64,000 nucleotides of DNA from an uncultured Helicobacter sp. (GCA_944325775.1 CALVBL010000002.1:1-64000); one strand, 5' to 3'; numbered from the stretch's first letter, positions 53,482 through 62,761 are shown. Notes: generated from the sequence alone by a model not told the origin. Translations and numbers: made by a program.

Positions 53482-53889
53482 ATGTTTGATTTAGTGTTTT
53501 ATATAATGTGCTGGCTGGTGATGTTTATCCTAGCCCTGCCCATTGTATTTGCTGGGCTTTTGAGCGTGGTATTAGAAAACGACAATACACCAGTAGCCAC
53601 GAACCCGCTCACAGAGCTCCATGCAGAAGTCCTCGCGCATAAAGACGACAAACAAAAACTTCAAAAACACTACAAAACCTTTACCGACAAATTTAGCAAA
53701 TGTGCACCAAATAATCCCAATTTTGATATATGGCTAGATATTATCTATAATTTTTCTATCAATCCTATCCTTATGGAAGCCGATGAAGTGGCGAAGTTTC
53801 GCGATATGCTAGAGGACGAAAATCCAAGCATCACTAAGCAGATTCAGACCAAAATAGGCACTGCCCTACAACACAGAGAAAAAAAATAA
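53482..53889 (+). CDS. 135-residue membrane-anchored hypothetical protein
   Basis: One N-terminal membrane helix (residues 3-30, FYIMCWLVMFILALPIVFAGLL) and a soluble C-terminal part with LHAEVLAHKDDKQKLQKHYKTFTDKF and DIWLDIIYNFS. Family not recognised, but a protein of this type sits between galU and murA in H. pylori as I recall it. No ribosome site is evident before the ATG (AT-rich only), while murA right after has AAGGA. Confidence 0.8.
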   Translation: MFDLVFYIMCWLVMFILALPIVFAGLLSVVLENDNTPVATNPLTELHAEVLAHKDDKQKLQKHYKTFTDKFSKCAPNNPNFDIWLDIIYNFSINPILMEADEVAKFRDMLEDENPSITKQIQTKIGTALQHREKK

Positions 53890-53898
53890 AGGAACACT

Positions 53899-55164
53899 AT
53901 GGACTATCTCACCATCACCCAATCCCAATCCTTGTGTGGCGATGTGGCTATATCAGGTGCTAAAAATGCCGCACTCCCACTTCTAGCTCTCACATTGCTA
54001 AGCAGGGAAGATGTGGAGATCTCAAATCTCCCCGATGTCGCTGATGTCAAGACTCTCTCAAAGCTCCTAGAGCATTTGGGCGCGCATATACAAGCACTAG
54101 ATTCACACACACTAAGCATAAATTGCGCGGATATTATCCATACCAAAGCTCTTTATGATATCGTGCGTAAGATGCGCGCCTCGATCTTGGTGCTAGGACC
54201 ACTCTTAGCGCGCTTTAGAAAATGCCAAGTAAGTCTGCCCGGGGGCTGTGCCATAGGTGCGCGTCCGGTGGATCTGCACCTTAAGGCTATGGAAAAAATG
54301 GGAGCGCAGATTCACATTGAGGGTGGTTACATCATCGCTAATGCCCCAAATGGCTTGCAAGGCACGGATATTTTGTTTGATAAAATCTCTGTAACAGGGA
54401 GTGAGAATGTGATCATGGCAGCGGCTCTGGCTAAGGGCAAAACGCGTATCATCAATGCCGCTAAAGAACCCGAGGTCGTGCAGCTGTGTGAAGTGCTAGC
54501 ACAAAATGGCATAGAGATCGAGGGCATAGGAAGCAATGAAATCTCTATCTATGGGAGCGATGGCGAACTGCCTAGATTCAGAGCCTTTAGTGTGATCCCC
54601 GATAGGATCGAGGCGGGGACATATCTATGCGCGGGGGCGATTACCAACTCACGCATAACCCTGCACAACACCGATAGCACTCATCTCCAAGCGATTTTAG
54701 AGAAACTTGAGGAAATCGGCTTTGGCTTTGAGATTGCAGAATCTAGCATCACTATATTGCCTGCTAAAAGGCGCACTGCCTTTGAGATCATCACGACAGA
54801 ATACCCCGGGTTTCCCACCGATATGCAAGCGCAATTTATGGCACTTGCCACACAATGCGAGGGTGTGAGCGTGATAGAGGAGCGGTTGTTTGAAAACCGC
54901 TTCATGCATGTGAGTGAGCTCCAAAGACTTGGGGCAGACATCAAGCTCTCTGGTAATGTCGCTAAAGTGAGCGGGGCAAAGCCTCTTATGGGTGCAAATG
55001 TTATGGCTACGGATTTGCGTGCTTCCTCTGCTCTCGTCCTAGCCGCTCTCATCGCCAAAGACAGCACACAGATTCACAGAATCTACCATCTCGATCGCGG
55101 CTATGAGGATCTAGAATCTAAGCTCAAAGGCTTGGGTGTGAAAATCTCGCGTGATAAAGAATAA
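53899..55164 (+). CDS. murA: UDP-N-acetylglucosamine 1-carboxyvinyltransferase MurA
   Basis: 421 residues. SGAKNAALPLLALTLL near the start, the fosfomycin-binding loop LPGGCAIGARPVDLHLKAMEKMGA with the catalytic Cys near residue 117, ARTTISGDRIEAGTY-like VIPDRIEAGTYLCAGA, PTDMQAQFMAL, DLRASSALVLAALIA. First committed step of peptidoglycan synthesis. Confidence 0.98.
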   Translation: MDYLTITQSQSLCGDVAISGAKNAALPLLALTLLSREDVEISNLPDVADVKTLSKLLEHLGAHIQALDSHTLSINCADIIHTKALYDIVRKMRASILVLGPLLARFRKCQVSLPGGCAIGARPVDLHLKAMEKMGAQIHIEGGYIIANAPNGLQGTDILFDKISVTGSENVIMAAALAKGKTRIINAAKEPEVVQLCEVLAQNGIEIEGIGSNEISIYGSDGELPRFRAFSVIPDRIEAGTYLCAGAITNSRITLHNTDSTHLQAILEKLEEIGFGFEIAESSITILPAKRRTAFEIITTEYPGFPTDMQAQFMALATQCEGVSVIEERLFENRFMHVSELQRLGADIKLSGNVAKVSGAKPLMGANVMATDLRASSALVLAALIAKDSTQIHRIYHLDRGYEDLESKLKGLGVKISRDKE

Positions 55165-55170
55165 AGGGCT

Positions 55171-56529
55171 ATGATGAAAAACAATGCGTTGATAGAGATT
55201 CTAAAGATTCTAAAATGGCATAGCTTTGTGCGCTTAGAATCTATGAGATTCGCTCAATCCATACGCGCTCTTGTGGTGGCATCGGCTCTAGGAGGGGCTT
55301 GGCTACAAACTCTCACAGCGCAAGATGAAGACGGACATCATCACCATCACCACAGCGATCCTGTAGAGTTTCATGCTAATGTAGGACTCTTTGGCAAAAG
55401 CTCTGCATTTGCTTCACTGCGGGATAATGCTAGGCGCGATTCATACTCTATGCTCTATGCCACAATGCTGATGAAAGCCCAAGCCTTTGAGACAATTGAC
55501 TTTGGGCTTGGGATTAGCGCGTTTGTGCCATTTAGCATGGACACGACCTTTGGTGGATCGCGCTATAACTACATAGAATCTAGATTCACGACAAGCACCG
55601 CGTATGTAGGCTATGAAAAGAAGTTTGAGAATCTAAGCTTTGGGATTAAAGCTGGGCGGTTTGAAGATGAGTTTGACTGGGTGGGGCATTCATTGCAAGG
55701 TGCGTATGGCTACATACAAAACCCATATTTTAAGCTCTATGGGTTATGGGTCGATGAGCAAGCCCACATCACGCGCGAGTTTGCCACGGATTTTAATTTC
55801 TACCGACATCTTTATGATGGCAAAAATCTCTTTGCGGGTGGATTCAATCTCACGCTGCCATTTGTGGAAATCGCGCCATTTGCCTATCATATGCAGGAGT
55901 TTTTTGATGTCTTTGGGGGCAAGGTAATACTTTCTTTTGGGGGTGTTGATGGCTGGCAGAGCACGACATTTTTGCACTATGCCTATCTCAACTCCACTTT
56001 TGCACACAACTCCCACCATGACCATGATCATAGCCACGATGATGGGCATGGACACACGACTGGTGAGCGGGGTGATACATTTCTCATTTGGGCAGAGCAG
56101 GCTATCGCGTATCGCGATCTTTTGGAGTTCGGCGCGGGGTATCAAAAGGTGGGCAATCACTTCTTTGAAATCGCTAATATGGGCTCTATCTCGCGATTTG
56201 AAGCGCACAACCACGCACACAATGGCTTTGGCGTGATCCAGCCCGGCGGTATGCACAGCGGGAGTCAAACCACAAATATGTATGAGGAGCACACAAGTAG
56301 TATTTATGGCTTTGTAGATGTGAATTTTGGAAAAGGTGCGGTGGAGATTCTTGGGCGCGATAGCCGTAGTGTGAGCAAGATTCAGAGTGCGTATTCGCTA
56401 GGGGTGCGCTATGCTGCCACGCTTGATGTGGAGATAGGAGCGATTGGCGTATATATGCTTGAGAGACTAGAGCACCAAAGCACGATAAATAGGAGCTTTG
56501 GCAAGGCGTATGTGCAATATAGCTTTTAG
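55171..56529 (+). CDS. His-rich outer membrane beta-barrel protein
   Basis: 452 residues. Signal sequence with an unusually long N-region: AAAGGG ribosome site selects ATGATG at 55171/55174, while the hydrophobic core (ALVVASALGGAWL) begins near residue 32 and cleavage is near residue 51. The mature protein has alternating strands ending in SF, an outer membrane signal. Near the mature N-terminus six consecutive His follow DEDG; a loop at about residues 284-300 alternates His and Asp (HHDHDHSHDDGHGH), and a third region has HNHAHNG. Likely a metal-binding porin of the Helicobacter outer membrane families; Zn or Ni uptake is inference. Seven bases after murA, before dnaG. Confidence 0.65.
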   Translation: MMKNNALIEILKILKWHSFVRLESMRFAQSIRALVVASALGGAWLQTLTAQDEDGHHHHHHSDPVEFHANVGLFGKSSAFASLRDNARRDSYSMLYATMLMKAQAFETIDFGLGISAFVPFSMDTTFGGSRYNYIESRFTTSTAYVGYEKKFENLSFGIKAGRFEDEFDWVGHSLQGAYGYIQNPYFKLYGLWVDEQAHITREFATDFNFYRHLYDGKNLFAGGFNLTLPFVEIAPFAYHMQEFFDVFGGKVILSFGGVDGWQSTTFLHYAYLNSTFAHNSHHDHDHSHDDGHGHTTGERGDTFLIWAEQAIAYRDLLEFGAGYQKVGNHFFEIANMGSISRFEAHNHAHNGFGVIQPGGMHSGSQTTNMYEEHTSSIYGFVDVNFGKGAVEILGRDSRSVSKIQSAYSLGVRYAATLDVEIGAIGVYMLERLEHQSTINRSFGKAYVQYSF

Positions 56530-56551
56530 AGATTGATAAGGATTTGGAGCA

Positions 56552-58231
56552 ATGCGTATCAGCAAAGATTCTCTTGAGCGATTAAAAGAGCAGGTGGATA
56601 TCGTGGATATCATTAGTTCATATATCGATCTCAAACGTGCTGGGAGTAATTTCTCTGCGTGCTGTCCTTTTCATAATGAAAAAACCCCAAGCTTCATGGT
56701 CAGTCCTAGCAAAAATATTTTTCACTGCTATGGCTGCGGTGTGGGGGGCGATAGTATTAGTTTTGTGATGCAGTATGAGAAGCTAGACTTTGCCCCTGCG
56801 GTAGAGCGTGTGGCGGAGATGTGCAACTTCAAGCTCCAATACGAAAATAATTACCAAAAAAAATATGAATCCACACTCTTAGAGGATATGGCAAGATTCT
56901 ATCAGCAGCAGCTCCATACTAATCCCCAAATGCTCGACTATCTCCACAACCGCGGGATCTCCCACGCGAGTATAGAATCTTTCCGCCTAGGCTTTAGCCC
57001 GCAGAGCTTTGAAAGCCTTAAGCTTATCAACACACACCATGCTAACAGCAAGCAAGAAGCTTTAGAGCTTGGTATCATTGGCAAAGACGAGACGCGAGAA
57101 TATGCGCGTTTTTCCCAGCGCATTATGTTCCCTATCCACTCACCCAATGGCAAGATTGTGGGATTTGGCGGACGCAGCATAGATCCACAAGCGATGGCAA
57201 AATACATAAACTCCCCACAGAGCAAGATCTTTAACAAGTCCAAACTGCTCTATGGCTACCACATTGCTAAAGAATCCATCTATCGCGAAAAAAAAATCAT
57301 CGTGTGCGAGGGCTATATCGATGTGATTATGCTCCATCAAGCAGGATTTAGAAACGCCGTGGCGACGTTGGGCACAGCTCTAACCACTGATCATATCCCA
57401 CTGCTCAAAAAAGGCGATCCACAAATAATCCTAAGCTATGATGGCGATAAGGCTGGGATCAATGCCGCCTTTAGAGCCGCCAAAATGCTAAGCTCTATAA
57501 GTGCAAGCGGGGGTGTGGTGATCTTTCACAACAATCTTGATCCCGCCGATATGGTCGCCCAAAACAAACTAGAAGAACTCAAATCTCTCTTTATGCGCCC
57601 GGTAAGCTTTATAGAGTTTGTCATAGAGCGTATTATTGCGGGATTTAACCTCGCTGATCCTCTCCAAAAGCAACAAGCCCTCAATGAAATCACCGCTTTT
57701 AGCAAGACACTCACGCCCCTGCTCCAAGCCGAGTATGTGCCATTTATCGCGCAGCGACTGCGTATCGCCCCAAATCTCATCAAAATCCACCGACAAAACC
57801 CCAAACAAACGCCTATCCTAGCCCAAGATTCACAAAAGCACCTCGCAGAGGGCGTGCTCATACGCACCCTACTCGAAAATCCCGAGTGGATTCACACAGC
57901 GGTAGAATACCTAGAGCCAAGCGTGTTTGAATCCTATGGCAGGGAATACCTCTTGCTTTTAGATAGCGCGCAGGGCGACATCGCGCAAAGCCCGTATTTG
58001 CGTCCATTGCTCATCGATGAGAGTATTAAGAAGATTGGGAGCTTTGAGGAGTTTAGGGAGCATTTAAAAGTCCTCGTGCTCAAAGCCTATAAGAGGGATT
58101 TGGCACTTATCCCACGGCTCAATCTCCACACCAAGCAAAAGCTAGAATCTATCAACACTCTCAAAGACAAAATCGCCAAACTTACACAAGGAGAACTTAT
58201 CAGCTATGAAAAAAGCATTAGCACTTTTTAG
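56552..58231 (+). CDS. dnaG: DNA primase DnaG
   Basis: 559 residues: CHC2 zinc finger (CCPFHNEKTPSF ... HCYGCGVGGD), primase core GFGGRSIDPQAMAKYINSP, TOPRIM CEGYIDVIMLHQAGF (near residue 250) and YDGDKAG, then a helical helicase-interaction domain. Makes RNA primers for Okazaki fragments. Its end overlaps the next gene by 26 bases. Confidence 0.97.
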   Translation: MRISKDSLERLKEQVDIVDIISSYIDLKRAGSNFSACCPFHNEKTPSFMVSPSKNIFHCYGCGVGGDSISFVMQYEKLDFAPAVERVAEMCNFKLQYENNYQKKYESTLLEDMARFYQQQLHTNPQMLDYLHNRGISHASIESFRLGFSPQSFESLKLINTHHANSKQEALELGIIGKDETREYARFSQRIMFPIHSPNGKIVGFGGRSIDPQAMAKYINSPQSKIFNKSKLLYGYHIAKESIYREKKIIVCEGYIDVIMLHQAGFRNAVATLGTALTTDHIPLLKKGDPQIILSYDGDKAGINAAFRAAKMLSSISASGGVVIFHNNLDPADMVAQNKLEELKSLFMRPVSFIEFVIERIIAGFNLADPLQKQQALNEITAFSKTLTPLLQAEYVPFIAQRLRIAPNLIKIHRQNPKQTPILAQDSQKHLAEGVLIRTLLENPEWIHTAVEYLEPSVFESYGREYLLLLDSAQGDIAQSPYLRPLLIDESIKKIGSFEEFREHLKVLVLKAYKRDLALIPRLNLHTKQKLESINTLKDKIAKLTQGELISYEKSISTF

Positions 58232-59258
58232 CGGGGGTTGCGATAGCCTCATCGCTATGAAACTACTCAAAGATCAAGGGATTGAAGTCATCGCTGTGCA
58301 TTTTAACATAGGCTTTGGCGGGAATAAAGACAAGCTGGAGTATTTCAAAAACGCCACGGCACAAATCCCCGTAGAGCTAAAAATCATCGATATTAGAAAG
58401 CAGTTTTTTAACTCCGTGCTCTTTAGCCCCAAATACGGCTATGGCAAGTATTTCAACCCCTGCATCGACTGCCACGCCAATATGCTTGGCAATGCCTTTA
58501 ACTATCTGCTTGAGTGTGGCGCGGACTTCGTCATCAGTGGCGAGGTGCTAGGGCAGCGCCCCAAATCCCAACGCGCCCAAGCACTCGATGAGGTCAAAAA
58601 ACTCGTGCGCGAGATTGGCAAAGATCCAAAGTTTGATGTAATCCTAAGCCGTGATGGGAGCGATCCAAATAAGCCAAAGACGCTCGATGAACTCCTACTG
58701 CGCCCTATGAGTGCCAAGCTCCTCGCCCCAAGCTTCCCCGAAAAAATGGGCTGGGTGGATAGAGAAAAGCTCCTAGATGTCAATGGACGCGGACGGACAA
58801 GGCAACTTGCGATGATTGAATCTTATGGTTTTAAATACTACGAAAAGCCCGGTGGTGGCTGCCTACTCACTCAAGATTCTATCGCCCAAAAGATAAAAGA
58901 TCTAAGCGGGCACAGAAAGATGGTGTTTGAAGATGTGGAGATGATAAAGGTGGGGCGATATATGGTGCTAGAAAATGGTGCTAGGTGCGTGATAGGGCGC
59001 AATGAGGAGGAAAATGAGAAGCTAAAAAGCCCAAATCCGATGATGGAGCAAATCACGCTTTTGGATTCTATTGGTCCCATAGGACTTATCGAAAAGAATG
59101 CCTCTAGGGAGGATAAGCTCCTATCGGCGCGCATTATCCTCAGCTATGCCAAGACACAAGAGGGCGTGGAATACAAGGTGCGCGTGGGCGAGGAGGTGTA
59201 TCACACGCAAGCCCTGCCTAAGGAGAAAAGCGCGCAATACCTGCTGCTAAAGAGCTAG
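58206..59258 (+). CDS. PP-loop ATPase, MnmA/ThiI-like, possible tRNA sulfur-modifying protein
   Basis: 350 residues. PP-loop motif LALFSGGCDSLIAMKLLKDQG at residues 6-25; NPCIDCHANML near 87 contains two cysteines as in thiouridylases; SGEVLGQRPKSQ; and GGGCLLTQDSIAQKIKDL near 217 followed by an MVLENGARCVIGR segment. This fits a branch of adenylating sulfurtransferases annotated as ThiI- or MnmA-like, thought to thiolate tRNA. A canonical MnmA is shorter in its C-terminus and has other motifs, so this may be a distinct activity. Starts inside the dnaG end, with AAGGAG 13 bases before the ATG. Confidence 0.7.
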   Translation: MKKALALFSGGCDSLIAMKLLKDQGIEVIAVHFNIGFGGNKDKLEYFKNATAQIPVELKIIDIRKQFFNSVLFSPKYGYGKYFNPCIDCHANMLGNAFNYLLECGADFVISGEVLGQRPKSQRAQALDEVKKLVREIGKDPKFDVILSRDGSDPNKPKTLDELLLRPMSAKLLAPSFPEKMGWVDREKLLDVNGRGRTRQLAMIESYGFKYYEKPGGGCLLTQDSIAQKIKDLSGHRKMVFEDVEMIKVGRYMVLENGARCVIGRNEEENEKLKSPNPMMEQITLLDSIGPIGLIEKNASREDKLLSARIILSYAKTQEGVEYKVRVGEEVYHTQALPKEKSAQYLLLKS

Positions 59259-59388
59259 ATTCTGATTTCATAATGGTTTGGCTTTTTGCGCCACGAGCAT
59301 TTTCAAGCACTTGTGAGCATTTGGGAGCTTTCATCACAGAATCTAAACTACGGCAGCTAGCCTAAAAACCAACACAAGGAGTTCAACG

Positions 59389-59685
59389 ATGAATATGTTT
59401 TGCATTTTAGTAACTTACACAAAGCCCATAAGTGAGATTGAGCAGATTCTAGCCGAGCATCGTGCGTATTTGCAAAAGGGCTATGACGCGGGGGTTTTGC
59501 TCCTCTCTGGTCCGCAAAATCCAAAGGTAGGCGGGTGCATCATAGGGCGTTTTGCTGACAAAGAGAGCGCAGAGGCTTTCACACAGAGCGATCCCTACTA
59601 CCTCAACAACGCCGCGACTTATGAGATTATAGAATTTAGCCCCGTGCTGCACTCGCCGCTTATCAAGGCGTTTGTGCAGGGCTAA
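59389..59685 (+). CDS. YciI family protein
   Basis: 98 residues, dimeric ferredoxin-like fold: FCILVTYTKPISEIEQILAEHRAYL with the conserved His-Asp-like HRAYL, GPQNPKVGGCIIGRF, AEAFTQSDPYYLNNAATYEIIEF. Members bind small compounds; the function is unknown. AAGGAG seven bases before the ATG. The 130 bases upstream (59259-59388) hold no gene. Confidence 0.85.
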   Translation: MNMFCILVTYTKPISEIEQILAEHRAYLQKGYDAGVLLLSGPQNPKVGGCIIGRFADKESAEAFTQSDPYYLNNAATYEIIEFSPVLHSPLIKAFVQG

Positions 59686-59718
59686 GCTAGCCGCCAAGAA
59701 CAAAATTAAGGATAAAAA

Positions 59719-60591
59719 ATGAAAAAAGCTCTCTCCTTAGTGCTCCTAATGTGTGTGGGCATAGGTATCGGCGTGGGAATCTCTGAGCTAGGCAAGCACT
59801 TACACACCCAAGAATTTATCCCCAACCAATACGAGCCAACCGCGCAAAGCACGCTAGATTCACAAAATGGGGCTTTAGAGAATCTAGACAACGATTCACA
59901 AGCCCTTGTGCAAGGAGCGACGCCTCTCCTAGATTCACAAAACCTTAGAGCAAGCCCCTCCCAAAATGCGCAAAGCCAAGATTTGCTAGATTCTAAAAAT
60001 CCAAATATGGCAGATACGACGCAAGAAAATGCCCAAGATCCCGCACTTCAGAGCGCAATCGCACAAGATATTTTTAGCCAAGAGCGGCAAATCCCCCAAT
60101 TCCAAGAATACCCCGCAAATCTCTACCAAGGGCAGTTTATGAGTGCTGATGAGAGTTGTGTGAATTGCGAGGGCGGTCCCCAAGAGGCACTCAAGCGAGG
60201 GATTATCGATTTTGGGGGTAAATACGCGCTTTATAAAATCCAGCCAAATAACGGCGAGATCATCGTAGGTGCGGTAAATGTGGAAAATGGCGAGGTGCTA
60301 GAGTTCCCTACAATCTATAAAGAAGTCGCGCCGCCCTTTGACCTTAGTATCCTCTCAAAGCCTAATAGCACTCTTGTGTGGATAAAAGGCGTGGATGTCA
60401 AAAATCCCGATGTGTATAAGATCGAAGCCTATGAGCTAAAGGGTGGAAATCTCAAGAAAGTGCAGGGCTTTGAAATCCATTTCATAATCCCTGAAAACTT
60501 GGATCTGCAATCCACCACCGCTACTTCCGAGACCCCCGCCACCCCTGCACAGGAGCCAACCCAAGACAACACACAAGAGGTGAGTTTTTAG
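59719..60591 (+). CDS. secreted/anchored hypothetical protein with LDSQN-rich linker
   Basis: 290 residues. N-terminal hydrophobic segment (residues 5-24, LVLLMCVGIGIGVGI), an uncleaved anchor or signal peptide. Residues about 40-130 are a Q, N, S, D-rich linker with repeated LDSQN/LDSKN, coded by AGATTC words. A compact part follows (residues ~145-255: DESCVNCEGGPQEALKRGIIDFGGKYALYKIQ, PTIYKEVAPPFDLSILSKPN) with a CxxC motif, then a P/T/Q-rich tail. No known family recognised. Ends the rightward run that starts near 50.3 kb. Confidence 0.75.
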   Translation: MKKALSLVLLMCVGIGIGVGISELGKHLHTQEFIPNQYEPTAQSTLDSQNGALENLDNDSQALVQGATPLLDSQNLRASPSQNAQSQDLLDSKNPNMADTTQENAQDPALQSAIAQDIFSQERQIPQFQEYPANLYQGQFMSADESCVNCEGGPQEALKRGIIDFGGKYALYKIQPNNGEIIVGAVNVENGEVLEFPTIYKEVAPPFDLSILSKPNSTLVWIKGVDVKNPDVYKIEAYELKGGNLKKVQGFEIHFIIPENLDLQSTTATSETPATPAQEPTQDNTQEVSF

Positions 60592-60768
60592 ATTCTATTA
60601 TTTTAAAACAAGAGCACTGCCCTTATTGTATCGCTTTAGAGGGAGTGAATCTATCTTTGTTTCACTTCTATATCTCATCTTAAAATGTAGTTTCTTGGGT
60701 AAAAAGATCAAATCACAAAACCCAAGATTTGCCCATTGAATGTAATTACTTACCCACAATTTACAGAC

Positions 60769-60782
60769 AAAAAAAAAAAAAA
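60769..60782. repeat. 14-base A tract upstream of cetB-like promoter
   Basis: Fourteen A's ending 24 bases before the TAGAAT -10 (60807-60812). Tract length would alter the spacing or bending around the -35 region. Confidence 0.85.
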
Positions 60783-60806
60783 CGATTTTTATATATGATT
60801 TCATAG

Positions 60807-60812
60807 TAGAAT
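60807..60812 (+). promoter_or_regulatory. -10 element of the cetB-cetA promoter
   Basis: TAGAAT with start expected near 60819; GGAGGAAA... (GGAGG at 60833-60837) precedes the ATG at 60843. Upstream lies an inverted repeat TCTTGGGT/ACCCAAGA (60691-60698 and 60719-60726). Confidence 0.5.
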
Positions 60813-60842
60813 TGCACCAATTTTATTGGTCTGGAGGAAAGA

Positions 60843-61355
60843 ATGGAGTTGTTTCTACAGGATGATACCCTCATCACTTCTAAAACGGATATGAATGGCA
60901 AAATCACTTATGCTAACGAGGATTTCTGCTATTTTGGTGGATTTAAAGACGAAAAAGAGTTTATTAACAAACCTCATAATCTCATACGCTATGAATCTAT
61001 GCCGCGTGTGGCGTTTAAGCTATTGTGGGATACGGTTCAGGGTGGCGAGGAGTTTTTTGCCTTCGTATGCAATCGCTCCACAAATGGCGATATTTACTGG
61101 GTTTTTGCCAATATCACGCCCTCATACGATGCTAATGGCAAAGTGGTTGGGTATTATTCCGTACGGCGACGCGCGAGCAAGGCGGGAGTAGAGACACTCA
61201 GTGCGATTTATAAAAAATGCTTAGAACTCGAAACCTCCCAAGGTATGCAGGCAGCCCAAGACTACATCGCGGAGATTCTCAAATCCCATAACCAAACTTG
61301 GAATGAGCTTATGATATCTCTACAATCACAAGGCAAGACAGGAGGATATCGATGA
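60843..61355 (+). CDS. cetB: PAS-domain energy taxis sensor, CetB-like
   Basis: 170 residues, one PAS domain: DTLITSKTDMNGKITYANEDFCYFGGF, EEFINKPHNLIRYESMPRVAFKLLWDTVQGGEEFFAFVCNRSTNGDIYWVFANITP, GYYSVRRRASK. The pattern matches Aer-type FAD-binding PAS domains. No membrane segment, so it must work with a partner. It overlaps the chemoreceptor gene by four bases (ATGA), the CetB-CetA arrangement known in Campylobacter jejuni, where the PAS protein senses redox and the receptor signals to CheA. Confidence 0.8.
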   Translation: MELFLQDDTLITSKTDMNGKITYANEDFCYFGGFKDEKEFINKPHNLIRYESMPRVAFKLLWDTVQGGEEFFAFVCNRSTNGDIYWVFANITPSYDANGKVVGYYSVRRRASKAGVETLSAIYKKCLELETSQGMQAAQDYIAEILKSHNQTWNELMISLQSQGKTGGYR

Positions 61356-62749
61356 AAATCTTACTATGGGTTGCAATCGTTCTTAGTATAGTGGGCATCG
61401 TGCTAGATGCCTTGTGGTATGGATTTTCACCGAGTATGGTAGTTGCTGGGATCTTAATCATCGTGCTTGGCATAGCACAATACAAAATGAATCTACGCGC
61501 CAAACTTATCCAAAGGATTCTAAAAGTTTCAGAGCGTTATAGGCAAGGTGAGTTTGAAGACAGAGTGCTTTTCATACAGGGTGATGCGGATTTGCACCAT
61601 TTGGCAAACAATATCAATATTGTGATTGACAACATTGAGGCTTTTATGCGTGAGATAGCCACAGCGGTTAAAAGCACACAAGAAGGGCGGTTTTATCGCA
61701 AGGCTATGGCACAGGGGCTTAAAGGTGCGCTCTCTACAAGTATCAATACCATAAATTCCACTCTTGATAAGGTAGAAGAAAATGCCAAGGAAAATATTTC
61801 AAATGCCCTAGCAAAAGCACTTATGAATATGAGCTTACAAAACCAAAACACGGATCTAAGCAAGGTATCTGGGGATTTGGGCGAGGATTTGGGGCGTATG
61901 GGCACGGCAGATTCTCAAGTCTCCTCTATCGCGCAGGTCTCGCAGCAATCCCAAGAAGATGTCGCGCAAATCACCTCTTCTATCGATGATCTCATCGTTA
62001 TTATCGGGGATAATAACAATATGATCGAGAGCTTTGCGCAAAAATCCCAAGATATAGGCTCTGTGATTGGTATCATTCGTGATATTGCCGATCAGACAAA
62101 TCTTCTCGCGCTCAATGCTTCCATCGAAGCTGCGCGCGCGGGTGAGCATGGGCGTGGGTTTGCAGTGGTGGCAGATGAAGTGCGCAAGCTCGCTGAAAAG
62201 ACACACAAAGCCACAAGTGATATCGCCATCGTGGTGCAGACTATGCAACAAGAGATTAACACGATTTTAGAAAATTCCTCACATGTGATGGATAAGGCAA
62301 ATTCCGCGCACAAGAGTGTGGGACATTTTAACGAAGTTTTTGCGGGGCTTGGAGTGACGACTAAGGATCTCTTTAGTGTGTTTGAAAGGCTTTCACAAGG
62401 CTTACTGCTAAGTGTGTCTAAGATCGATCATATTTTGTATAAATCCTCCTTGTATTTGAGTTTTAATAATAAAAAAGAAGTTTGTGCGTTTGATACTATC
62501 AATCCTATCTCTAAATATCTTGATGATGATCGAGTCACTCAAAAAATCAAAACATTGGATACAGATAAGATCCATACCATAGAATCTAAGCTCAAGCTAA
62601 GCGCACAAGCCGCACTCGGAGTCCTCACACAAGAAGTTACACAAGAAACTTCTGATATAATTGTCAAAAACTTGCAGCAGCTTGAAGAAGATTCGCAAGA
62701 AGCCGTGGCACTGCTTGATAGTGCCAATACGCAGTCTTCAAGTGCGTAA
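61352..62749 (+). CDS. cetA: methyl-accepting chemotaxis protein, CetA-like
   Basis: 465 residues. Two N-terminal hydrophobic segments (residues 3-20 and 25-45) with almost no periplasmic domain, so it cannot bind an external ligand. HAMP-like region, then a signalling domain with the highly conserved hairpin IIRDIADQTNLLALNASIEAARAGEHGRGFAVVADEVRKLAEKTHKAT near residues 240-290. A C-terminal segment (KIDHILYKSSLYLSF, about 353) resembles the first half of the CZB zinc-binding domain, but the usual second motif is replaced by CAFDTINPISKYL. Signals for the CetB-like PAS protein encoded just upstream. Confidence 0.85.
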   Translation: MKILLWVAIVLSIVGIVLDALWYGFSPSMVVAGILIIVLGIAQYKMNLRAKLIQRILKVSERYRQGEFEDRVLFIQGDADLHHLANNINIVIDNIEAFMREIATAVKSTQEGRFYRKAMAQGLKGALSTSINTINSTLDKVEENAKENISNALAKALMNMSLQNQNTDLSKVSGDLGEDLGRMGTADSQVSSIAQVSQQSQEDVAQITSSIDDLIVIIGDNNNMIESFAQKSQDIGSVIGIIRDIADQTNLLALNASIEAARAGEHGRGFAVVADEVRKLAEKTHKATSDIAIVVQTMQQEINTILENSSHVMDKANSAHKSVGHFNEVFAGLGVTTKDLFSVFERLSQGLLLSVSKIDHILYKSSLYLSFNNKKEVCAFDTINPISKYLDDDRVTQKIKTLDTDKIHTIESKLKLSAQAALGVLTQEVTQETSDIIVKNLQQLEEDSQEAVALLDSANTQSSSA

Positions 62750-62761
62750 GCATAAGGAGTG

